64,000 nucleotides of DNA from Epiperipatus broadwayi (Eukaryota > Onychophora > Udeonychophora > Euonychophora > Peripatidae), in contig JAQFVV010012395.1 of the NCBI GenBank assembly GCA_028023455.1, forward strand, positions 8,296,498 to 8,360,497, read 5' to 3'. Under the pieces are notes generated by a model, which was not told the DNA's origin, searched no databases, and saw nothing but the letters and a program-made list of their open reading frames with translations. Both the position numbers and the translations under genes were made by a program. Positions 24,401 through 36,400 of this stretch are shown in pieces (within the stretch, counting starts at the first letter, position 1; every line of letters begins with the position of its first letter).

Positions 24401-27400
24401 AAAATATATAATTGTCGAAAGTTCATTTAATACTGTTTTTTTTACTTTTAAATAATTTGTAAAGTTTTGCGATTAAACTACTTCCTTCAAATTATTCTAA
24501 AAAATAAGTTTTATTATAAAAAAGATAAATTCATTTTTATAAAATCATTTCAGACTTTAAAATTTTCTAATTAGGAATAAAATTAGTTTGAGTTATGAGG
24601 ATGTTTCGAAAAAAAAAGAAAAACAGGATGAAATAGTATATACTGAAGTAAGAAGACATTTTGGTTGGTAAACTCTGTGTGTATAAAAATGTATTTCACA
24701 GATAGAGCAAACTCAGGGATCTCTAGTTCCTAAGTCAGATCTTCACAGGAGTTTTGGATCGATTATTCTAAAAAAAAGCTACTAAAATACTACTCCAGTA
24801 GTTAAAATATTACGTTTAAATTGAGGAGTAATTAAGGATGATGGTAATATGAATTAAACTTTCTATTGATTTATTTTATATCTTCTTTTAAGAGTTTTTA
24901 TTTTTAATGTAAATCTTTGTACCTTTTAGTTATAAAATACTGTAAATCTATACTTAATTCTTTAGATCTCTAGTCTTTAAACTTTTTCTTTTTTACTGGT
25001 TTGTTTAATATATATATGTTATGTGCTTTATTAATGTCGATTAAAATTATATAATAATCTTTGACTCATAGCCCTTTGATTCATTTGCTCAAAAAATATA
25101 ACATTAATTTCAAATAGTAATTCTCGCCATTAAGTAAATTTATAAGTTATTATTGAGTAAAGAAAATATTAATTTTATTATTTTTTTTCTTACCTTTAGC
25201 TATTAATAAATTATTACTCAATTTTCACCTATGTCCAGTTATCTGTTTAAGTATATATATATATTCAAATAATGTTAAAATATTGATTTCTTGTTCTACT
25301 AATATATTTTATTGAATATAACCTTAAATGTTTTTATTGAAAAGGTCGATAAAGGGTTAAATGTATTTTAATTCGCTTTTGTTATTTTATATCAATATTA
25401 GGAAGGGGATATTAGGTAATTAATATATTTATAAATGTTTTAAAATAGTTCGATAAAGCTCGTTTGACTTTAATTAATTGGTCAAGTCATCACGTAGAGA
25501 TTCTAATTTTTATTTTTCAATACATCATCATCATCATCAAATTTGCTGACGTACCATCTTTGTTAGTGTCGGTGTCATATTCTCTTATTTAAATTTCTGA
25601 GGAAGAAAGTACTTCCTTTGATTTATTAGTAAGGTAAGATTGAAACGCATAGACTTGATCATCATAGATCATCTTTCAATTTTATCTCTGCCTTTAATTC
25701 GCAGTACATTGATCTTTGTTCGGTAAAACGCTCCGTCTAGTAATTAGTGATAAGTGATTTAAATTAAATGAACAGTTCTCAAATATATTTAGTTAAATCA
25801 GTTGTCAAATAAGATTAAAGTTATCCTTAAATTTTGTTTATGAATAGATTTGAATGTGAAAATAAATCTCACATTCCACGTAATAAGATTAAAAATCATT
25901 TGTTTTAATAATACCTTTATCTGCTTTATATTTTCTTGGGGGCATAGACATAGAATCCATGTTGTTAATACTTGTTGGATATGATAAGGAGACTTTATTA
26001 TATTTATAAATTCTTTTAAAGATAGAGGTAATTAATGCATTTATATTTTGATTGAAAAAAAAAATTATTATTATTATTAAATATTTCTAACATACTTGGT
26101 GTCTTATTCATCATTCCTTTTATAATTATTTAAATTTCATAGCTATCTGTGTTGGAAGAAATAATATGATTTGATTTAAAAAGTATTCAAAGTAATTAAT
26201 TATTAGATATTCGTGTCAGTGCAAGGGTCTCTGGTCCTCACCAACCGTGGAGCTAGTTCTTGGCGCATAGCACTGTGCCGTCGATTGCTGCTATCTGAGC
26301 TGTTAAGTTGGGTTTGAATTCAGTTTTGGTTAAGCTGAGTTTGAATCCGATTTGACGTGCGGTGGTGGTGGGTTTCGACCGGTACAATATAACTTCACAT
26401 GACCACCACCTCTTATGCTTGTGTATAACTGTTGTTAAAACAGATCCTAAGATATAGGTGCAGTGCTCTCAGATCCAAGGCTCTTCACTGATGAAGTCCA
26501 TAAGCCAGAACCTAGTCTGGGGATATTGGATGAGTAGGCATTAGATGGGGATTTTATGCACAAGCCTTCTGGCATCCATTGATTACTCTAGCTTGCTGTG
26601 TGTGGCAATATATATAGTGAATTTTGCCTGTAGATACAACTTCTGGTACATTATAAAATCATAATCAAGAACAAAGAAAAATTGTAATTTTTCTTTTTTT
26701 TATACCCAAAATTCTAAAATATTCAAATCTAAAACTAACAACATATAAATAATGAACAACTAGTATTATCTTAAAAATTATAGTTCATATACTAAAGTAA
26801 CAAAGCAAAAAGTTTTCTTTAATTCTTTGAACTGAATAAAATCTTTTCCAAAGATAGTATTGTTGCTATGATGACCAGTTTACCAACTCTTACTTGAAAT
26901 GAAAAAGATTTTTTTATCTCTCCTCTCCCCTTTGCTCTTTCTGTTCTTTGCAGCATAAATAAAAACATGAAGAAAATCCAAATAAATGTTAATTATCAAT
27001 AACAATAACAAGTTTATATCATTGATAAAAAATTCCTTCATGTTTAATAAATATGTTTTTTAATGTTCAATAATGACATTTAATATTTTTAAAAATTTAT
27101 TTTCTTTATGTACATTTTAAAATATTTGCTATTAGAATTATAAAGTTTTAGAGTTCTCCTTCTGAATAATCCATATTTAACATGTTAATACAACTACTAA
27201 TTATTACTTACACAAAATTTTAGTTAGTAGATAAACTTTTCATAAAATTATTCTGCATTATATCTTTGTTTCCTTTAAAGCTATTATCATCCTGCTAATG
27301 CCATTAATAAATTCATATCAAGAAATCTTAATAGTTTCACTAAAGAAAAATCATTATGTTTATCACTGCTAATAATTAGAGTTAGTAGAAAATGTTTATT

Positions 27401-30400
27401 ATTCTGCATATGAAAATTAATAAAAAATAAATTTCTTACATATTCCTTGCATTTTTCTGTAGGCAAAATGATTTGATACTCTGCAAGGTTTTTTATCCAA
27501 ATACATTTTAGTTATTTAAATGTTTCATTTCTTTCCATTGCCATAAGTTTTTAGTCAGTTCCTATAGTACACCAATGAGGATAGTTTGGCTTTTTATTCC
27601 ATAATATAATTAGTAAATAAACTTCTTATGATGTATTTACAAATTATTACTATGACTCTTAAAGTTTAAATAATAAGGTTAGCATAAATTTACACTTAAA
27701 ATTTTAAAACAAAAGGAATATAATTTTATTCCTTAAAATTTTGTTGAATTTTTTTCCTCTTTCTTATCTGTTCAGTCTATATTTACAAGAAAAATTTCCC
27801 AATACCTGATTGTTTAATTACTACCAGACACTTGATAAAAATTTAAATACTAATTTCTTTGTCTAAACTTTTAAAAATGATTTTATAACTAATATTATAA
27901 CTAATATATATTTTAATAATGTAACATTCAAATTTATCTTTTAATAACAATCCACTCTTTGTTCCAACTTAAATTTTGATTCATAAAGTTTATAGTTTAT
28001 GTTATTGTTATAACTATTAATTTTAGAATTTTTTTAAGAAAACTGATACAATTAAATAAAATATAACATTCATTATTTAAACAAGTAATAAATCAAATTA
28101 AGAACCAGCAAGTAAAATTTAATTTATTATGATGTAAATGTGTGTATTTATACCTATCAACACACACACATCATTTTTTATTTATTTCATTATTAATTAA
28201 GTGATTTAAAACAATAAATAAATAGAAATTTTGGTACTTGTTAGTTAGCCTGACTGGGCCATTAGATGATGCTGCAGCACCCATCAAAAACCATACAAGC
28301 AATAAATTTCTATTAAAATAACTATAAAATTAAAATGCCTAAGGCAACACGAAGAAATCTCTGAAATCACTCTAAAATACAAATTACAAAAACAAGAAAT
28401 TGCTGTAAAATTAAAAAACCTAAGGCAATATAAACAAATGTCTGAAATCACTCTAAAATACAAATTACAAACACAAGAAATCGAAGAAAATTCTATTTAA
28501 TGCTATTTTCAAAAGCCTATGAAATAAATCAAAATTAAAATATCTAAGGCAAGAAATCTCTGAAATTGTTCTAAAACACAAATTACAAACAAAATGCTTA
28601 AGGCACGAAATCTCTGAAATCGCTCTAAAATACAAATTACAACAGCAAGAAATCAAAGAAAACATTATTTAATGCTATTTTGAAAAGCCTGTGAAATAAA
28701 TAAAAAACTACAATACTAAAACATGTGATATGTTGGACTATTTCCATCATTTATGAGTGAATGTTGAATGTATAGAAAATTTTAAACTTTATTTAAACTT
28801 TTCAAATACAAACAACTTGTTATTAATAACACACAAATAGACAATACAGGTTAGTAATTACACAATGTTTCGAGTAGTATTATTCTCCACTCTTCTTCAG
28901 GTGTTGCTGGCCTATACGCACAGTGACAATATTCACTTAGAAGTTGAACTCACACCTTTAGATTCTTGTATATCTAATTTAAGGCAAATGCTCTACCAAC
29001 TGAGCTATTCTGTCAAAGGCTCAGTTGGTAAAGCATTTGCCCTAAATTAGATATACAAGAATCTAAAGGTGTGAGTTCAACTTTTAAGTGAATATTGTCA
29101 CTGTGCATATAGGCCAGCAACACCTGAAGAAGAGTGGAGAATAATACTACTCGAAACATTGTGTAATTACTAACCTGTATTGTCTATTTGTGTGTTATTA
29201 CTAACAAGTTGTTTGTATTTGAAAAGTTTAAATAAAGTTTAAAATTTTCTATACATTCAACATTCACTCATAAATGATGAAAATAGTCCAACATATCACA
29301 TCTTATAATATACCATCATTACAAACAAATACAATACTAAATCTCAAAAAAATTAACGTGTGCTAAATGCTATTTAATGCTTTTTTTCAAAAGCCTATGA
29401 AATAAATCACAAAAAGTATTCATATGAATTATATTACATTTTAAAAAACAATCATGAATGCTATTTTCAAAAACCTATGAAATTAAATAAAGTGATAATT
29501 AGAAAAATGGAGAGGGGGGGTGAATTGCACTACATTTAAAAAAATTACCCTGAATTTCAACACTATTTCATGGAGTATCAACAAACAAAAAACCTAATTA
29601 GCCTGCATTTCAAAAATATAAAAAATATATAATACTAAGTTTTATCAATATTTAAAAAATAAAAGACTTTCAACAGTAGTTTTGGGTAGGTTTTAATCTG
29701 TGTATATTCATTTATGATGAAACTAGGGAGGAGAAAGCATATTTTGGGTGTTATACATTTACAAATATGCCTGGGGGATAACCCCTAGCCATTATCTAAC
29801 TAAGAGATATAATAATTCACAAACCTTAATAACAGACTAATACATGTTAAATAATTAAATATCGATAACAATGATGGCATAGTGATCTGGTGTTATCTCT
29901 TAGAATATATTTCAAAGCAGCAATTTATATCAGCTAAAAAGCAATGAAAATATTACATTGGAGAGCTTCTAATTGTCTTTCCAAAAAATTATTAAATGAA
30001 TTATTCTCTGCTTTGAAATTATGGCATATCATAATATAATAATTTAGAAATGAAATAAAATAATTAGAATAGAAAATAGACATGGCTGCAGATTATAGAA
30101 AGGTTAAAATAATAAGTGATTACAGTTATAAAAAAAAATTATTAAAAAGTTAAATTTATAGGCAAGACTATTACAATTATCATTTAAAGATTTTATTTTA
30201 ACAAGAATTTTAAGTAATTGTGAATTTATGATTTAACAAACATTCATCATAGCTAGCTTCATTTAAAAATTATTAGTATTTAAAATAGATTTATAGAGCT
30301 CTATGGTGAAGAAATATTACTATTTTTCTTCTGGGCTGAGTGTCTGCCACTTGTAGTAAGTGGTTGAACTTCTCCATCCTGGCAAAATCAAATTTGGGCA

Positions 30401-33400
30401 TTCTTAGATTTATCCATTAGTGATGAAATATGGGGCTTATATATTAAATTTTACCCATCTATTGCATTGATCACATTTTCTTTTACTTAAAGTTTATTAT
30501 TTTCAAAATTAAAAATTAATGTTTAACCTACATGCAATTTTAAAATTTAGAAACTGATAAATAGTTGCATAAACATTTCATTATATATGAGATTTTTAGG
30601 AAAATTAAAGATTTAGATAATCGCACTGTAACAGAATAAAATCTATTACATGTTACAGTTTGTACTCACTCTAAATAATATTGCAGAACTTGGATCACAT
30701 GACAGATTGAGAAATACAATATTAGGTCCCCCACAGGTAAATCAATTTGTACATTTTTAAAATCAACAAGGTGTTTTTTTAGATTATCACTGATTAAAAA
30801 GTAAAAAGAAAATAACAGCATTAAAAAAATAGTAAAGTAATACATTTTCTTATTTTAAATTATAAATCAAATAATTTATATATATGGATTTTCTCAAAAT
30901 ATGAAAATAAAGATTGATTATGATGACTTAGAAGAAGTTAACAATCACAAATACCTTGATCAGATTATTAATACAGATGGAAACATAATGGATGAAATTA
31001 ATCATAAAATTAAATTTGGTTGGAGTGCTTTTGATAGAAATAGCTTGATACTAAAAAGAAATATGCCTATGTGTTTGGGAAAAAAAGGTTTTTATTAAAT
31101 GTGTTTTATCAGTTCTTACTTATGGATCTGAGACTTGGACACTTAATAGAAGAGCATACAGAGGCTTTAGAAATCAAAGAAGTATGGAAAAATGCATGTT
31201 AGGAGTAACAAGAAGAGATCCAAAATGCAATATATGAGTAAGAGAACAATCAGGTGTTACTGACTTCATTGAAAAAATTAAAAGATTGAAGTGGAGTTGG
31301 GCTGGACATATTGCTAGAAGAGATGATAATAGATGGACAATTGCAATTTTAAACTGGATTCCAAGAGATTGTAAAAGACCCATAAAGAGACCACATGTAA
31401 CATGGATGGATGAAATAAAAAAGTATGCAGGGGTTATGTGGAGACAAGAAGCTAAAGATCAAAGAAGATTGATTGAACTTGGAAAGACTGTTATCCTGCA
31501 GTGTATTGATAATGGTTGATGATGATGATGATGATTTCAGCCTAGTTTACAAAAATGATATTAATTTTAGCTAATTTATTAAATATGATATAGTTTTCAT
31601 ATGAATACTGCTATCTTCATAAAGCAATGCCTCTTAGTATATGCAGATGTACATATAAATATTACTTCAATCTTTTAATTTTTTCAATGTCAGTAACATG
31701 TTTGTTCTCTTACCCATATATAGCATATTCAATCTCTTCTTGTTACTCATAATATGCATCTCTCCATATTTCTTTGAGTGGTGTGAAATCTCTGTATTGC
31801 TCTTCTATTAAGTGTGCAAGTCTCAGATTCATAAGTAAAAACTGAGAGAACACATTTATTAACAACCTTTCTTTTCAAACACATAGGCATATTTCCTTTT
31901 AGTATTAAGTTATTTCTACCAAAAACATTCCAACCAAGTTTAATTCTATGATTAATTTCATCCATTATGTTTCTATCTGTATTAATAATCTGACCAAGGT
32001 ATTTGTAATTGTTAATTTTTTCTAACTCATCATAATCAATCTTTATTTTCATATTTTGAAAAAATCCATATATATATTATTTGATTTATAATTTAAAATG
32101 AGAAAATGTATTGTTTTACTTTTTAAAACAATGCTGCTATTTTCTTTTTACTTTTTAGTCAGTGATAATGTAAAAAAAAAATATCTTGTTGATTTCAAAA
32201 ATGTACAAATTGATTTACCTGTGAGGACCTGAATTGTATTTCTCAATCTGTCACATGACCTGAGTTCTGCAAAATTATTTAAAGTGAGTACAAACTGTGA
32301 CATGTAATAGATTTAATTATGTTACAGTGTGATTATATTTATCTTTTTAAATCTTTATAATTTTTCTAAGAATCTCATACATATATAACAAAATGTTTGC
32401 ACAACTATTTACCAGTTTCTAAATTTTAAAATTGGGTATAGGTTAAATGTTAATTTTTAATTTTAAAATAACAAACTTTAAATAAAAGAAAACATGGTAA
32501 ATACAATAGAGGGGTAAAATTAAATATATAAACCCTATATTTCATCACTAATGGGGAGATCCAGGAATGCCCAAATTTGATTTTGCCAGGATAGAGAAGT
32601 TCAACCACCTACTTACTACAAATGGAAGACAACTCAGCCTGGAAGAAAAATGGTAATATTTCTTCACTGCACAGCTCTATAAATCTATTTTAAAAACTTA
32701 TAATATTTAAATGAAGCTAGCTATAATGAGCATTCATTAAAATATAAATTCTCAATTACTTAAAATTATTGTTAAAATAAAATATTTAAAAAGTAACTAT
32801 AACTTGCCTATAAATAAAACTTTTTAATATTTTTTCCTGTAACTGTAATCAATTATTATTTTAACCTTTTTATAATCTGTGGACATGCCTATTTTCTATT
32901 CTAATTATTTTATTTTGTTTCTAAATTCATGTTAAGATATGCCATAATTTCAAAGCATAGAATAATTAATTTAATAAATTTTTCAAAAAGACAATTAGAA
33001 GTTCTCCGGTATCTATTCTAAGAGATAACAACCGATGACTATGTGCCCATTGTTATATATATTTAATTACTTAATATGTATTAGTCTATTATTAAGGTTT
33101 GTGAATTATGATTATATTTTTTAGTTAGATAATGGCAGGAATGGTTACGCAGGCATATTTGTAAATGTATATTACCTGAAATATGCTTTCTCATCCCTAG
33201 TTTCATCATAAAGGAATATATACAGATTCAAAACAAACCTAAAATTACTGTTGAAAGTCTTTTATTTTTTAAATATTGATGAAATTTAGTATTAAATATT
33301 TTTTATATTTTTGAAAAGCAGCTTAATTAGGTTTTTTGTTTGTTGATACTCATGAAATAGTGTTGAAAGTCAGGGGAATTTTTTTTCTTAAAATTTAAGG

Positions 33401-36400
33401 CAATTCATTTTTCCTGCCATTTTTTTAATTATTGCTTTATTTTATTTCATAGGCTTTTGAAAATAGCATCCATGATTGTTTTTTTTTTAAATGTAATGCA
33501 GTTCATGTGAATACTTTTTTTGACTTATTTCCTAGGCTTTTGAAAAAAGCATTAAATAACATTTTTTTCGATTTCTTGTTTTTGTAATTTGTATTTCAGA
33601 GCAATTGCAGAGATTTCTTCATGTTTTCTTAGGTGTTTCAATTTTACATCTATTTTTTGTTTTTGTAATTTTTATTTTAGAATGATTTCAGAGATTTCTT
33701 CATGTTGCCTTAGACATTTTAATTTTACAGCAATTTCAGTGCTTTCTTCACTAGGAATTTATTGCTTGTATGGTTCTTGATGGGTGTTGCTGTGTCGCCT
33801 AGTGGCATGGTCCGGCTAACTGACAAATACTGAAATTTTTAATTTGATCATTATTAATAATAAAATATTAACTTCTAAAAATTATAACTACTAATTTAAA
33901 TTACTTTATATAATTTTAACTGTTATTTATTATTTAAAAATAAATAGCACTTTTTATTTCAAATTTATACCTTAAATAAGTTATATTGATTTAAATAAAA
34001 TTAACTTAAGTTTAATGTTATCAGATTTTTAATTGGATGGATGGTTGAAGAGTTGGAATGTGGAGTGGATTGAAGCCTGTCCATTAAAGTATGAAGATTA
34101 ACTATCTTAATATATATCTGATCATTTATTGCATATGTGTGTAGAGATGATAATCTGGACTAATTGATGATTGCTGATTTAGCATGAAATATGTATATTG
34201 GTGATTATTTATCTTTTTGACATATATGTTCTCAAGAGTATCAATGTTAAAACAGGCAAAACTCACTATATGTATTGCCACACCCAGCAAGCTAGAGCAA
34301 TCAATGGATGCCAGAAGGCTTGTACATAAAATCCCTATCTATTGCCTACTCATCCAATATCCCCAGACTAGTTTTTGGCTTGTGGCCTTCATCAGTGAGG
34401 AGCCTTGGATCTGAGAGCACTGCATCTAGATCCAGAAACTAGTCTGGGGATATTGGATAAGTAGGCACTAGATGGGGATTTTATGCACAAGCCTTCTGTC
34501 ATCCATTGATTGCTCTAGATTGCTGTGTGTGGTAATATATCTGTTTTAACAACACTTATACCCAAGCATAAAAGGTGATGGTCATGTGATGTATCAATGT
34601 TATGAGATAGAGTCGAAAATAATGGGTTGTGTAAAAGTCTGTACTCATATACCCTATATATTATAGGCTATATTATAACTATTTAAGCCTTCTAATATTT
34701 AAAATTCTAAAACATGAAAAATTAATATTTTAAAATTATGAAAATAAGTATCCAACTAAAAATCTTACTGACAACAAACGCAAACATCATTATTGGCTTT
34801 ATGGTTACTTTTCCAAAAAGTTAAAAGCACAAAATATTAGATATTAAAATTTTATGTTATTAAAAATTATATATTTAGAATTAGTTATCAAAGAAACAAA
34901 ACAAAATTTTAAAAGTTAAATTTCACTTACAGTTTTTACATTAATGATTGTATTTTTAGTCACTAATGGCTTTTTGGTGTCAATTTTCAGTTTTCAAAAC
35001 ATATGATGATATACTTTCTAAGAGCTGTCTTTTTAAAAATAAAAGGTTTTAAAGACACCTCCCTCTAGTGACTTGGTTATTTTGATAAGTCTTTTATAAA
35101 AATATATCATCATAATCATTAACAATAACTGAAAATCACATTATGTGTGGCATTTAGTCACAGAGGAAATGAATCTAAAGCATCAGCCAATTACACATCA
35201 TCATCTCCTTCATAGTTTTATCAGAACAATAGAATATTCTATCAATCACAGACAAAGATGTATAAAGATCTGTATACTATTTACATATCTTGGATTTTTT
35301 TTAAAATTAATATACTAAAAATGGTAGTTTCTTAGAAAGAATCTCTGCAACCTGTCTCACACCATAATTTAACACATACAATGCATTAAAACAACATGGA
35401 AAAGTAGCACTTATAGTGCTATTGTACTGGCTAAAATGTCAATTAGGATAGTGCCATCACAGTTTGCTTTTGTGAAACAGTTAAATCAAAAGTGTTTTTA
35501 TCCCAAAATCTTTATTTAATATAGATTTAATATTATTTGTAAGGATAGATTCTTTGACTTCTTTTTGTTTTATCATTTGTACATTGAATTATTTTAATGC
35601 TATCCTTCCCAAACACTTGCCCTGTTCCCATTGAATAAAAACAAAAAGTTAAATTTTTATCACATGTATGTTGTGCTAATCTTCTATAAATTGAATTTTT
35701 TGTTTATTAACATAATTAGTTTTAAATTATTAAGCTGGTATTCTTTTGCATTTAATTTCATGAACACCTTTTATAACATTATTCAGTATTTTCTTTATAT
35801 TTTTTAATATATTTATTATCTAAAATTTTAATTATATTTTTCCTTGTTTTATTTGTTATTTTAAAAGTTATTATTCTATTAAACTTTTTATTGATTTTAG
35901 TAATAATTTTATTTAGATTTTTAACTATATTACCATTAATTTATACCCACTTAATTAATTTTATTATCACTATCAACATTATTAAACTTTTCTCGTTATC
36001 TTTACAAATAAATTTATTTTTTGTCAACCTTATATTATTATTTATAAAACAAAAAAAAAAAAAAAATGATATTATTTATAAAACTAATTGAGTAATCATT
36101 ACTTATCAGTTTCTCTTTTATTATCTTTATCTATTATAATTTTCCTAATTTGAACAATCAACTTACTGATTATCTTTATATTTCTTATCTATATTAGAGG
36201 TCCAATTAGTAATATTATTATCCCTATTCCTTTTCTTATATATTGATGTTTCATACTACATCTACCATTTATATATGATTTAATCAACATTCTATACAAA
36301 ATGCAAGCTTATTATTTTCTTTCCTTTCAAGAGTAAAATTAATATTTATATCCGAATTATTAATATCTTCAATAAAAAAAATCTATTTGTCTTTGATTTC

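Larger units (their letters stand above)
28231..33842. mobile_element. Giant inverted repeat (5.6 kb) built on an RTE-type LINE tail
   Basis: The left arm (about 28231-31291) and right arm (about 31666-33842) are inverted copies. Outer ends match (TTGTTAGTTAGCC against GGCTAACTGACAA). Inner landmarks match too: CAAATTTGATTTTGCCAGGAT and its complement, and the reverse-transcriptase segment KYL.QIINTD on both strands. The left arm is longer because a 580-bp SINE palindrome is inserted at 28722-29302. A central spacer of about 375 bp holds the unduplicated LINE 3' end. Divergence between arms is visible throughout, so this is an old foldback and not a simple assembly mirror. Confidence 0.8.
34085..34680. 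mobile_element. Hammerhead-repeat family 2 (copy 2), interrupted by a family 1 insertion
   Basis: 34085-34248 matches 19660-19795 and 34602-34680 matches 19800-19862, so the family 2 unit is split. The interrupting segment 34249-34591 is flanked by a direct repeat TATCAATGTT (34239-34248 and 34592-34601). The uninterrupted copy at 19.8 kb has a single equivalent sequence, which supports a target-site duplication. Confidence 0.75.

Noticed and set aside
29105-29160. CCTGAAGAAGAGTGG...ACTCGAAACATTGTG in the SINE body looks like a hammerhead (CUGAAGA, a stem, GAAAC).
   Set aside because: There is an extra base before stem II, no NUH site with a matching stem III, and the sequence before CUGA cannot pair as stem I with anything in place.
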